This document shows positions 24,025 to 32,107 of a stretch of 41,089 nucleotides of DNA, piece after piece (the stretch's first letter is position 1; every line of letters starts with the position of its first letter). This stretch comes from JBAPRR01 sp049281195. GTDB taxonomy: Bacteria > Actinomycetota > Acidimicrobiia > Acidimicrobiales > CAVXTF01. The position numbers and the translations under genes were made by a program. The DNA lies in the NCBI GenBank assembly GCA_049281195.1, contig JBAPRR010000433.1:1-41089 (forward strand). Direction: 5' to 3'. Below the pieces are notes generated by a model, which did no database searches, was not told where the DNA came from, and was given only the letters and a program-made list of their open reading frames with translations.

Positions 24025-25327
24025 CCGGATCCTGTCCGAGGGATTCCGCGGTCTCGGCGATCTGAGCGCCGGACTCGGGTCGCGGAGCCTGAACGCTTCG
24101 GTAGCGGACCAGCGCGGGAAAGACGAAGCCCAGTATCAAAGAACCAGCTGCTGCAGCCAGTCCACCGGAGAACGCGCTTATCCCGGGGGTGGATGCCTGG
24201 GCCACCAACCCGGCGCGGAAGTTGCCGAGCTGAGGCATGGAACCTCCGGCCACATACTCGGTGGCGTTCACCCGTCCGCGGAATTCGTCGGGCGTGGCCA
24301 CCTGGATGATGGTGGAACGAAGCACCACGCTGCTCACATCGGCGACGCCGGCGATCGCCAGACACAACAGCGTCGCCCACAAAGATCCCACGACCCCGAA
24401 GATGGCGAGTGACACCCCCCATATCCCGCCGGCGATCAACATCGCCCTTCCCTTGCGCACGATGCGCGATATCGGACCCGACAGTCCCGATCCGAAGATC
24501 CCACCGAGCGCGATCGCGGCAGGCAGGAGCCCGAGCGTGCGCGGAGATCCCCCGAACCGCTCCGCATTCATGGCCGGAAACAGGGCTATCGACATAGCCA
24601 GGACGGTGGCGTTTATGTCGGCGAGCAGTACCGAAGCGAGCACCTTCTCGTGCCACATGAAAGACAGTCCGGAAACAACAGCCTTGAACCCGGGACGGCT
24701 CGACGCGTTGTCGGGGCGCATCGCAGGCAGCCTCCCGACGCCGTAAAGGGCCGCGGAAAAGCTGATGGCATCAACCAGGTAACAGACCTTCAGCCCGGCC
24801 GCGGCCGTGATGACTCCCGCCACGAGAGGACCGACCAGCAGTGCGCAGGTGCCGGCGAGCATGGTGAGGGCGACACCGGCAGGGATCAGCTCGGCGCGAA
24901 GCAGTCGGGGCATGAATGTCTTTCGAGCGGGAGCGTTGACGGCACCGAAGATCGACTGCATTCCCACCAACAGATAAAGGAACCACAAATGGTCGAATCC
25001 AACGAAGGCCTGCGCGGCCAGTCCACCCGACGTACAGGCGAGCAGGCTCGATGTGAGAAGCACGAGCTTGCGGCGATCCACCGAGTCGATGATCGTCCCG
25101 CCGAAAAGACCGAGAGCGATCGCCGGTACCGCACTCACCAGAGCGGTTCCTCCTACGGCGGCTGATGAGTACGTCAGCAGATACACCTGCAAAGCGACCG
25201 CGAATTGGGTCATCTGCGATCCGATGGCAGACAACCCGGTGCCGATCCACAAGATCCGATAGTCCCTGGACTCGCGCAACGGCGCTATGTCGATTACTAG
25301 CCGACCGAAGAGCCGCCTAGTCCGCAT
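23996..25327 (-). CDS. MFS transporter, EntS/DHA3-like
   Basis: 443-residue, 12-helix transporter. The opening DIAPLRESRDYRILWIGTGLSAIGSQM is the standard start of the MFS_3 (EntS-like) group; GGTIIDSVDRRKLVLLTSSLLA is its motif A, and NAPARKTFMPRLLRAELIPAG follows. Such proteins export siderophores, macrolides or other compounds. Its ATG overlaps the MarR gene end by 11 bases, so both are one operon, controlled by MarR. Its end overlaps pyrE by 29 bases. The C-terminus is proline-rich and cytoplasmic. Confidence 0.92.
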   Translation of the reverse strand: MRTRRLFGRLVIDIAPLRESRDYRILWIGTGLSAIGSQMTQFAVALQVYLLTYSSAAVGGTALVSAVPAIALGLFGGTIIDSVDRRKLVLLTSSLLACTSGGLAAQAFVGFDHLWFLYLLVGMQSIFGAVNAPARKTFMPRLLRAELIPAGVALTMLAGTCALLVGPLVAGVITAAAGLKVCYLVDAISFSAALYGVGRLPAMRPDNASSRPGFKAVVSGLSFMWHEKVLASVLLADINATVLAMSIALFPAMNAERFGGSPRTLGLLPAAIALGGIFGSGLSGPISRIVRKGRAMLIAGGIWGVSLAIFGVVGSLWATLLCLAIAGVADVSSVVLRSTIIQVATPDEFRGRVNATEYVAGGSMPQLGNFRAGLVAQASTPGISAFSGGLAAAAGSLILGFVFPALVRYRSVQAPRPESGAQIAETAESLGQDPVTILPGPPP

Positions 25328-25808
25328 CTTCCAGGTGCTCCAGGATCCTGTCGTGGAACGAACGCTGAGTCAGAGCCTTTTGGATGTCGAGCACGACCTC
25401 GCTGATGGGGTGAGGGATCTCGTCTTCGAGATCTGCGATCGCTGCCTCGGTGGCGCGCCATTCGGCTTCTAAGAGCGGCACGAGCGCCCGGCCCTTCGGC
25501 GTTAGCGTGACCACCCGGGTCCTGGCGTCGGGTCCGGGCTTTGTCCGCACGTAACCGGCGCGGGCAAGTGCCGCCACTGTCTGGCTGGCCGCCGAATGGG
25601 TGACGTCCAAGTTTTCGGCGAGCTGGCCGATGGTCAACGGACCCAGGCGATCGAGCCTGACAATCGGCTTCACCTGCCGGGAAGTAATGCCTGTCACCCC
25701 CCTCTCCGCATAGATCCGGGCGATGTCGTTGTCCATCCCGCGGATCACGTGGTGTAGCGGGCGCCACCTGCTCTGCTCGGTGGGGTCCGGGGTCGGCGTG
25801 GGAGGCAC
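25317..25808 (-). CDS. MarR family transcriptional regulator
   Basis: 163-residue winged-helix regulator: TSRQVKPIVRLDRLGPLTIGQLAENLDVTHSAASQTVAALARAGYVRT is the recognition region and PGPDARTRVVTLTPKGRAL the wing. It probably represses its own operon with the MFS gene. GTG start at 25808 has no ribosome site; TATGAT (25820-25815) lies exactly six bases upstream, so the mRNA is probably leaderless. The -10 overlaps a long palindrome, which fits autoregulation. Confidence 0.92.
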   Translation of the reverse strand: MPPTPTPDPTEQSRWRPLHHVIRGMDNDIARIYAERGVTGITSRQVKPIVRLDRLGPLTIGQLAENLDVTHSAASQTVAALARAGYVRTKPGPDARTRVVTLTPKGRALVPLLEAEWRATEAAIADLEDEIPHPISEVVLDIQKALTQRSFHDRILEHLEDAD

Positions 25809-25814
25809 ACCGCA

Positions 25815-25845
25815 ATCATAACAGGGCTTATATAAGTACTGTTAT
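25815..25845. promoter_or_regulatory. MarR operator and -10 box between marR and dehydrogenase genes
   Basis: Palindrome of 28 bases (25818-25845): outer arms ATAACAG / CTGTTAT and inner CTTATATAAG, symmetric about 25831.5 and broken only by two bases on each side. It covers most of the -10 (TATGAT, minus strand) of the MarR gene. The divergent dehydrogenase gene starts 36 bases beyond, so it could be controlled too. Confidence 0.75.
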
Positions 25846-25880
25846 AAATCTCCCTGACGGGTGATCGCTGCACTCCTTCC

Positions 25881-26957
25881 GTGTACGATGAAAACACGTC
25901 GTCGACCTCCCCCACACCGCCCGTACCAGCGCTTTTCCCCGACCACGAAGAGGTCGTTACCGTTTGGCGCCGAAGGTCGGGGCTCCATTGTGCGATCGCA
26001 ATTCACTCCACGGTGAGAGGCCCGTCTTTGGGCGGATCGCGCTTTCGTGCCTACCCCAGTCTCGACGCGGCGGTGGCGGAGGTGTGCGACCTTGCGGAGG
26101 CCATGACGTACAAGGCGGCCGTTGCCGGCCTCCCCTTCGGCGGAGGCAAATCGGTCCTCATCGGTGATCCTTCTGTGATCAAGACCAGTGAGCTTCTCGC
26201 TGACTATGCGGAGGTCCTCAACTACCTCGACGGTCGCTACATAACCGCCGAAGACGTCGGAGCGACCATGGCCGACATGGACGAGTTGAAGGAGCACACC
26301 AAGTTCGTCGCCGGAACATCGGTGGACCGCGGGGGCTCGGGCGACCCGAGCCCGATGACCGCCATCGGGATCCTGAGCGGCATGGAAGCGACGAGCGCCA
26401 AATTGTGGGGAACGAGGGACCTCGGCGGTCGGCACATAGCCATAAGCGGCCTGGGAAAGGTTGGATCCGAGCTGGCGCGCCTTTTGATCGAGCGCAGCTG
26501 CACTCTCACAGTTGCCGATGTTTCTGCCGCCGCGATCGACCGGGTCGCACGGATGGGCCCGGTCCAAATAGTCAGCCCCGATGTGATCCACCGCACTGAG
26601 TGCGACATCTTCGCTCCGTGCGCGCTCGGAGGCGCCCTCAATCGCTCGAGCATCACCGAGTTGCGCTGCGTTGGGGTAGTCGGTGCGGCCAACAACCAAC
26701 TTGCATCTCCGGACATCGCAGACGAGCTCAACAGAATCGGGATCCTCTACGTGCCGGATTTCGTCGTGAATGCCGGCGGCATCATAAATATCGCTCACGA
26801 GTATCTCGGCTACGACGAGAAAGCGGCGAGAACTCACGTCGAAGGCATCTACGAGACCACACGGAGCATCCTGGACCGGGCTGAGGAGCATGGCATCACG
26901 CCGCTCGCCGCGGCGATGAGCATCGCCAGGGAACGCCTGGCCTCGCCGGATGTCTGA
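25881..26957 (+). CDS. Glu/Leu/Phe/Val dehydrogenase (leucine/valine dehydrogenase-like)
   Basis: 358-residue amino-acid dehydrogenase. Substrate domain: GPSLGGSRFRAYPS and MTYKAAVAGLPFGGGKSV with K78 and K90; NAD domain: ISGLGKVGSELARLL; then ADVSAAAIDRV, and FVVNAGGIINIAHEYLGYD. It deaminates branched-chain or related amino acids to 2-oxo acids with NAD. The short length and motif set fit leucine/valine/phenylalanine dehydrogenases better than glutamate dehydrogenase. GTG at 25881 is the likely start. Divergent from a MarR/MFS operon; a link between amino-acid catabolism and that exporter is only suggested by the shared intergenic operator. Confidence 0.9.
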   Translation: MYDENTSSTSPTPPVPALFPDHEEVVTVWRRRSGLHCAIAIHSTVRGPSLGGSRFRAYPSLDAAVAEVCDLAEAMTYKAAVAGLPFGGGKSVLIGDPSVIKTSELLADYAEVLNYLDGRYITAEDVGATMADMDELKEHTKFVAGTSVDRGGSGDPSPMTAIGILSGMEATSAKLWGTRDLGGRHIAISGLGKVGSELARLLIERSCTLTVADVSAAAIDRVARMGPVQIVSPDVIHRTECDIFAPCALGGALNRSSITELRCVGVVGAANNQLASPDIADELNRIGILYVPDFVVNAGGIINIAHEYLGYDEKAARTHVEGIYETTRSILDRAEEHGITPLAAAMSIARERLASPDV

Positions 26958-26969
26958 TCAACAGCGAGT

Positions 26970-26992
26970 CCGGGCGAAGTTAGGGCGCCCGG
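26970..26992. terminator. possible bidirectional stem-loop between convergent genes
   Basis: CCGGGCG (26970-26976) and CGCCCGG (26986-26992) form a 7-base GC stem with a 9-base loop, in the 36-base gap between the dehydrogenase and serine hydrolase stops. No clear U-run on either side, so termination is unproven. Confidence 0.45.
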
Positions 26993-26993
26993 T

Positions 26994-28226
26994 TCAGTCG
27001 ACGATCGCCTGCGCCACCAGCTGGCGCAGCTCCCTTCGCAACGGATACGTCGAGCTCGGCAGGAGTTGAGTCAGAAAGACAAAGGTCACCTCTTCGACCG
27101 GGTCGATAAAGAAGAAGGTGGACGCAGCGCCTCCCCACGAGTAGGTGCCCACACCGTTTGCGAGCTTCGCCGCGGCAGGGTCCATCACCACGGCAAAACC
27201 GAGGCCGAATCCGCTGCCCGCCTGCAAAAGGTCGGGAAGGCTGTTGCGACCTACCTCAGTCATGTACCTGCCGCCCGGCAGATGGTTCCTCGTCATGAGA
27301 CCCACCGTGCGCGGTCCGAGCAGGCGTTCGCCATCGAGCTCCCCGCCGTGCAGCAGCATCTGAGTGAACCGGTGATAATCCGCAGCCGTTCCGTAGAGAC
27401 CGGCCCCACCCATCAACATCGATGGCATCCTCGTCACGTTCTCACGCCTGGTCGGGATCAATGTCGGACGGTGCGTTCCGGGGTCCGGCATATACAGCTC
27501 CGCAAGGCGGTCCACCTCGGCTTCTGAGACGTTGAATCCGGTGTCCACCATCCCCAAAGGTTCGAAGATCCTCTCCTTCATGAACGCGTCGAGAGTTTGG
27601 CCCGACACCACCTCGACTACCCGCCCCAAAACATCGGTCGACACGCTGTAGTTCCACGCGCTCCCCGGTTGGAAGAGCAACGGGAATCCGGCGAAGGTGT
27701 CGCAGGCTCGAGCGAGGTCAATGCCGGATGGGGCTCCTAGTCCGAATCCGGCCCGGCGGTAGAGCGAGTCGACGGGATGGTCGAGGGCGAACCCGTAAGT
27801 GAGCCCCGAGGTGTGCGTCATCAGGTTCCATATGGCCATCTGAGGGTCCTGATGGACGAGCACAGGAGAGTCCCGGTTGCCGCCGGCCCACACCTTGGTC
27901 CCGGCGAACGCCGGGATGATCGAGCTGACGGGGTCGAAAAGGTCGAATGCTCCTTCCTCGTACAGCATCATCGCCGCGACCGACGTTACGGGTTTGGTCA
28001 TCGAGTAGAGCCGGACGATGGTGTCGGGCTCCATCGGAATACCTGCGGCCACGTTGCGCCGGCCATACGCGTAGACGTGGGCGACCTTGGATCTGCGGCT
28101 CACCAAGGCCAGCGCACCGGGGAGTTTCTCATCGTCCACATATCGCCGGATCAGAGCATCGATCCGCCCGAGGCGCTCAGGACTCAGCCCCACCTGACTC
28201 GGGTCTGTCTCTACGCTCAATTCCAT
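26994..28226 (-). CDS. serine hydrolase, beta-lactamase/class C-like esterase
   Basis: 410-residue protein of the beta-lactamase-related family (PF00144). Ser75-x-x-Lys78 in LYSMTK is the nucleophile pair and Tyr193 in WNYSVSTDVLG the second motif; YSWGGAASTFFFIDP matches the third-motif region. No signal peptide is seen, so it is more likely a cytoplasmic esterase or transesterase (EstB/LovD type) than a secreted beta-lactamase. ATG at 28226 overlaps the SDR stop by 10 bases. Third gene of an HxlR-SDR-esterase operon. Confidence 0.9.
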   Translation of the reverse strand: MELSVETDPSQVGLSPERLGRIDALIRRYVDDEKLPGALALVSRRSKVAHVYAYGRRNVAAGIPMEPDTIVRLYSMTKPVTSVAAMMLYEEGAFDLFDPVSSIIPAFAGTKVWAGGNRDSPVLVHQDPQMAIWNLMTHTSGLTYGFALDHPVDSLYRRAGFGLGAPSGIDLARACDTFAGFPLLFQPGSAWNYSVSTDVLGRVVEVVSGQTLDAFMKERIFEPLGMVDTGFNVSEAEVDRLAELYMPDPGTHRPTLIPTRRENVTRMPSMLMGGAGLYGTAADYHRFTQMLLHGGELDGERLLGPRTVGLMTRNHLPGGRYMTEVGRNSLPDLLQAGSGFGLGFAVVMDPAAAKLANGVGTYSWGGAASTFFFIDPVEEVTFVFLTQLLPSSTYPLRRELRQLVAQAIVD

Positions 28227-29050
28227 GTCGCCTCCCGCGCCGATTCGACGATCGAGCTCCCGGTGAGCGCGTACATCGCCTCGTCGTCCGACTGGCGCCA
28301 CAGATCCAGCATTCCGACGGAAAGCGGGTCACATCCGTACCTCATCGGGCCGGAGTCGTCGAGGATCGCATCAACGATGGAGCTTGCGGCATCGGCCGGC
28401 GTGACGACCATCGGGTCCGCCGAGGACTCTCGCAACTGCGCCATACGCACCGCCATCTTGTTGTACAGATCGAAACGCGCGGCCGCCGCTTCTGCGGTTG
28501 AGAGCCGGAACATGTCGGTGTCGACCGGTCCCGGCATGATCTCCACCACACGGATGCCAAATGGCGCAACTTCGACCCGCAGGCTGTCACCCATGACAGA
28601 TACTGCGGCCTTGGTGGCTCTGTAGGCGGAAAAGAAGGGCACCGAAGCGAGGATCGAAGATGACGTGACATTGCATATGACCGACGGTGCGCTCGACCTG
28701 AGCGCAGGGACAGCGGCCATCGTCACCGCTACAACGCCGAGCACGTTGGTCTCGAACAGTGCACGCCAGTCGTCGAGATTGCTGTGCTCGACCGGCAGGT
28801 AGTCCGAGTCGACGCCGGCGTTGTTGACAAGGACGCGCAGATCCCCGGGGATGTCGAACGTGGACGGATCGGTGACGTCCATCCGCGCCACCCTCAGCTT
28901 GCCTCTCGACGTGGCGGGCAGATCGGAGCCGTTGGCCGGATCGCGCATGGTGGCGACGGTGTCGAATCCCCGGTCGGACAACTCGACCGCGATCGCTCTA
29001 CCGATTCCGCGGCTCGCGCCGGTAACGAGGGCGCTTCCACCGATCTCCAC
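28217..29050 (-). CDS. short-chain dehydrogenase/reductase (SDR)
   Basis: 277-residue classical SDR: nucleotide motif TGASRGIG at 10-17, NNAG at 76-79, catalytic Tyr143 and Lys147 in SAYRATKAAV with Ser about 13 residues earlier, then PGPVDTDM. It oxidises or reduces an alcohol/carbonyl with NAD(P). GTG at 29050 is chosen because GGAGGGAG lies just before it and the protein then begins directly with the Rossmann strand; a longer frame upstream encodes nonspecific residues. It starts 32 bases after the HxlR gene and overlaps the esterase by 10 bases. Confidence 0.92.
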   Translation of the reverse strand: MEIGGSALVTGASRGIGRAIAVELSDRGFDTVATMRDPANGSDLPATSRGKLRVARMDVTDPSTFDIPGDLRVLVNNAGVDSDYLPVEHSNLDDWRALFETNVLGVVAVTMAAVPALRSSAPSVICNVTSSSILASVPFFSAYRATKAAVSVMGDSLRVEVAPFGIRVVEIMPGPVDTDMFRLSTAEAAAARFDLYNKMAVRMAQLRESSADPMVVTPADAASSIVDAILDDSGPMRYGCDPLSVGMLDLWRQSDDEAMYALTGSSIVESAREATWN

Positions 29051-29082
29051 TTCCGCTCCCTCCGTCCAGATTCTGATGCTGT

Positions 29083-29616
29083 CTAGCGGACTACCCGGCG
29101 TGCCTGCTTGTCGGACGGCTCCGACGGGTGCGCCTGGTCGTAACGCGTCCGTGACTCGGCGATTTCGTCGCGGTGAGCTACCGCCCATTCGACGAGCTGT
29201 TGAACCGTGGCCAGCAAGGTCCCCCCTAGAGACGACAGCTCATACTCGACCCTGGGAGGAACCTCGGCGTAAACCGTGCGCCTTACGAGGCCTTCACGCT
29301 CTAGCTGGCGAAGGGTGAGCGTCAACATCCGCTGGCTGATGCCGTCGATCTGTCGCTTCAACTCGCTGAACCTTCTCGTTCGGTCCCCGAGGAGGGCGAT
29401 CACGAGTAGGGACCACTTGTCGCCGATCAGATCCAGGGTGCGGCGTGACTCGCAGGCCCCGGCATCGCGAGCCCGATCCCACCAAGGGTTCTCACCACAA
29501 CCGACTCTCTCACCACACCCGCAGTCATCCACCAATTCAATCGTCGCAGCTACAGCAGGACTGCTCAACCGATTCTGGCCCACCCGATCTCGCTTGCCTT
29601 CCGTCAAGCACGCCAA
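29083..29616 (-). CDS. HxlR family regulator with cysteine-rich N-terminal extension
   Basis: Winged-helix regulator of the HxlR family: LDLIGDKWSLLVIALLGDRTRRFSELKRQIDGISQRMLTLTLRQLEREGLVRRTVY. The conserved redox-sensing Cys of HxlR/HypR proteins corresponds to C55. The N-terminal extension holds three more, C32, C34 and C40 (CGC...CG). Start is unsettled: TTG at 29616 or TTG/GTG codons near residues 28-29 all lack a good ribosome site. It heads the operon with SDR and esterase and probably regulates it in response to an electrophile or carbonyl compound; that is inference from the family. Confidence 0.88.
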   Translation of the reverse strand: MACLTEGKRDRVGQNRLSSPAVAATIELVDDCGCGERVGCGENPWWDRARDAGACESRRTLDLIGDKWSLLVIALLGDRTRRFSELKRQIDGISQRMLTLTLRQLEREGLVRRTVYAEVPPRVEYELSSLGGTLLATVQQLVEWAVAHRDEIAESRTRYDQAHPSEPSDKQARRVVR

Positions 29617-29636
29617 ACCTGTGAGGCAGGCATTAT

Positions 29637-30665
29637 GTGCCCATGACTATGCCGCCGGTCACCCGCAATCTTTCCCCCTGGTACGCCAGGATGGTCGCTC
29701 TTTCACAGACGTCTCAGATCGACCCGATCCCTGAGTCCGACGACGAGATCCCCGGGTGGCTCGACCGGGTCCGAGCCCGCGTCGATGCCCTCCTCGACCC
29801 TTCTCCCCAACCGGTCGGGCTGGACCTCGAAGTGACCGAAACGGTCGATACGCCTAACTACAAGCGCGAACGGATCATCTTCGACGCTGAAGCCAATATG
29901 TCGGTTCCCGCATATCTCCTCACACCCCACGACAGAACGAGCCCCGGTGCGGCGATCCTGGCTCTGCACGGGCATGGACCGGGGAAGGCTCAGGTGGTCG
30001 GGCTGGAGCACACCCAGATGCCGAACGCCGACTACGCACACCAGCTCGCCGAACGCGGGTACGTCGTGCTTGCTCCCGATCTGCGCTGCTTCGGCGAGCG
30101 CCTCGACTACAACCCCGAGGACCACTACGCGTGCGACACCAACCTGGTCCACGCCGTCATGGCGGGAACGAACCCGCTGTCCGAAAACCTGTTCGACCTC
30201 GGCCGCTGTTTGGACGTGCTCGAGTCCCACCAGCTGGTCGATCCGGCGCGCATCGGCATGGTCGGACTCTCCTATGGCGCTACGTGCGCCCTCTTTCTCG
30301 CGGCCATCGACGAACGGATTGCCGCGGCAGTCGTGAGCGGCTACTTCTCGTCGTGGGCGGAAGCGCACAAGATGCCTTGGAACATGTGCGGATCACAGGT
30401 CCTCTTCGGGATGCTCGGACAGATCGAGCATGTCGACGTCGCCGCTCTGATCGCGCCGCGGCCCGTCATGTTCGAGTCGGGCACGGAGGACTACCTGTTT
30501 CCGGTTGCCGTTGCGACCGCGGGCGTGAGTCAGCTCCGCCGCGTCTACACACTTCTCGGAAATCCTGAAGGCGTCCAACACGACATTTTCGAGGGCGAGC
30601 ACCAATGGCACGGTGTCGCCGCGTACGACTTTTTGGAGCGCTGGCTCGGGAACCCCCGTTCGTAG
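29637..30665 (+). CDS. alpha/beta hydrolase (dienelactone hydrolase / acetyl-esterase-like)
   Basis: 342-residue alpha/beta hydrolase. Oxyanion-hole strand ILALHGHGPGK, nucleophile Ser212 in GLSYG, acid residue in ESGTEDYLFP, and His in EHQWHG complete a normal triad. An N-terminal region of about 85 residues precedes the fold, as in the Abhydrolase_7 group. Substrate unknown. Starts GTG 29637, ATG 29643 and ATG 29649 are all in frame, and no ribosome site decides between them. Divergent from the HxlR operon with only about 20 bases between the outermost starts. Confidence 0.88.
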   Translation: MPMTMPPVTRNLSPWYARMVALSQTSQIDPIPESDDEIPGWLDRVRARVDALLDPSPQPVGLDLEVTETVDTPNYKRERIIFDAEANMSVPAYLLTPHDRTSPGAAILALHGHGPGKAQVVGLEHTQMPNADYAHQLAERGYVVLAPDLRCFGERLDYNPEDHYACDTNLVHAVMAGTNPLSENLFDLGRCLDVLESHQLVDPARIGMVGLSYGATCALFLAAIDERIAAAVVSGYFSSWAEAHKMPWNMCGSQVLFGMLGQIEHVDVAALIAPRPVMFESGTEDYLFPVAVATAGVSQLRRVYTLLGNPEGVQHDIFEGEHQWHGVAAYDFLERWLGNPRS

Positions 30666-30706
30666 GGGTTGAGTCTCTGCGGCGATTCCGTTAGTAACCT
30701 CCGGCC

Positions 30707-31303
30707 GTGAGCAGCTCGCGCCTCGAAGCGTTTTCAGACGCGGTGATCGCGATCCTCATCACGATCATGGTGCTCGAGTTGAAGATCCCCCAGGGAACCA
30801 GCATCCACGCGCTGCGACCGCTTCTGCCCGACGGTCTCACGTACCTGCTCAGCTTCGTGAACCTCGGGATCTACTGGAACAACCATCACCACATGCTCCA
30901 GCTGACCGACAAGGTGAACGGGATGATCCTCTGGGCGAACCTCCACCTTCTGTTCTGGCTGTCGCTCTTTCCGGTCTCGACCGCGTGGGTGGGGCACAAC
31001 GGCTTCGCACCCATCCCGACCGCGGCCTACGGCGTGATCCTGTTGTGCGCAGGGTTGGCGTACTACATCCTTCAGACCGTGATCGTCCGATCTCAGGGAC
31101 CCCAGTCGAAGCTGAAGGATGCGATCGGACGAGACTTGAAGGGAAAGGCTTCGCCGATCCTGTATCTGATCGCGGTCCCGCTGGCATTCGTCGACAGATG
31201 GGTGTCGATCGGCATCTACATCTTTGTCGCGTTGATGTGGTTCGTTCCCGACCGGAGGCTGGAGCAAGCCCTCCAGAGGGACACGCCGGGGCCGGGCATT
31301 TAG
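30707..31303 (+). CDS. TMEM175-type potassium channel family protein (DUF1211)
   Basis: 198-residue membrane protein. The opening RLEAFSDAVIAI contains the (F)SD signature of bacterial TMEM175 channels, followed by about six hydrophobic segments including LTYLLSFVNLGIYWNNHHHML. Bacterial members are tetrameric K+ channels with a six-helix subunit. GTG at 30707 has no ribosome site but TAACCT exactly six bases before it, suggesting leaderless translation. Its stop overlaps that of the convergent DUF899 gene (31300-31303). Confidence 0.88.
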   Translation: MSSSRLEAFSDAVIAILITIMVLELKIPQGTSIHALRPLLPDGLTYLLSFVNLGIYWNNHHHMLQLTDKVNGMILWANLHLLFWLSLFPVSTAWVGHNGFAPIPTAAYGVILLCAGLAYYILQTVIVRSQGPQSKLKDAIGRDLKGKASPILYLIAVPLAFVDRWVSIGIYIFVALMWFVPDRRLEQALQRDTPGPGI

Positions 31304-32052
31304 CCGGCGACACCTCCGTCGAACAACGGCATGTTCGGACGGCGCTTGGAACCGCGGTCCAAGGGCAGCTCCCACTCCTCCTGGCGTCCGAGTGGCGTCA
31401 GGTCGAGGAAGGCGTAGGGGCCCCCTAGGGCTTCCATCCCCCGTCCGAACGTGGAGTACGCGTGGAAGACCGTGTCGTCGTCGCGCAGGAAGACGCTCAT
31501 ACCGGATTGCTCGGACGACCCGTCGGCCAGCCACCCGTATCCGTTTTCTTTCAACTCGTCGATGTCTCTGTAGTTGTAGACGACGGGCGCTACGGCCGGA
31601 TCGATCGTGACGTTGAAGTCGTAGTTGAAGTCTGAGCCGTTCGAGGAGTACCAGGGGAAGGTCCAACCCCTCTGCTCGCGGTATCGCCCGATCTTGTCGA
31701 TGGGTGCTCTCGAGATGGCAACGAAGGTCGTGTCTCGAGAGTGCAGGTGGGTGATCAGCGCTTCTGACATCTCGTCGAGGCTGCATGTGCAGGCCGGGCA
31801 TCCCGCGTCCCATGCCGGATCGAACATGAAGTGCTGCACCATCAGCTGGCTGCGGCCGTCGAACAGGTCAAGGAGGGTGGTTTTCCCCGAAGGTCCTTCG
31901 AAGACGTATTCCTTGTCGATCGTGACCATCGGTAGCTCGCGCCGCTTGACGTTCAGCTGGTCACGAGCGCGGGTCATCTCCTTTTCCTCCGCCAGTAGGT
32001 GACGCCGTGCCACCAGCCATTCGTCGCGCGAGACAACCTCGGGAAGGCTCAT
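31300..32052 (-). CDS. DUF899 family thioredoxin-like protein
   Basis: 250 residues. The family core is plain: GKTTLLDLFDGRSQLMVQHFMFDP, then GCPACTCSLDEM with a CxxCxC cluster, ISRAPIDKIGRYREQRGWTFPWYSS, and SVFLRDDDTVFHAYSTFGRGME. DUF899 proteins have a thioredoxin-like fold and no settled function. ATG at 32052 follows AAGGAG with six bases between; a longer frame upstream runs into the regulator gene in another frame. It lies 55 bases after the MarR-VOC gene on the same strand, so this operon may answer a small electrophile or oxidant. Confidence 0.9.
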   Translation of the reverse strand: MSLPEVVSRDEWLVARRHLLAEEKEMTRARDQLNVKRRELPMVTIDKEYVFEGPSGKTTLLDLFDGRSQLMVQHFMFDPAWDAGCPACTCSLDEMSEALITHLHSRDTTFVAISRAPIDKIGRYREQRGWTFPWYSSNGSDFNYDFNVTIDPAVAPVVYNYRDIDELKENGYGWLADGSSEQSGMSVFLRDDDTVFHAYSTFGRGMEALGGPYAFLDLTPLGRQEEWELPLDRGSKRRPNMPLFDGGVAG

Positions 32053-32107
32053 CTGATCTCCTTGTGCGGTCGTTCCTGGTATGTGGGACGGGCCAGGTGC
32101 CCGGATC

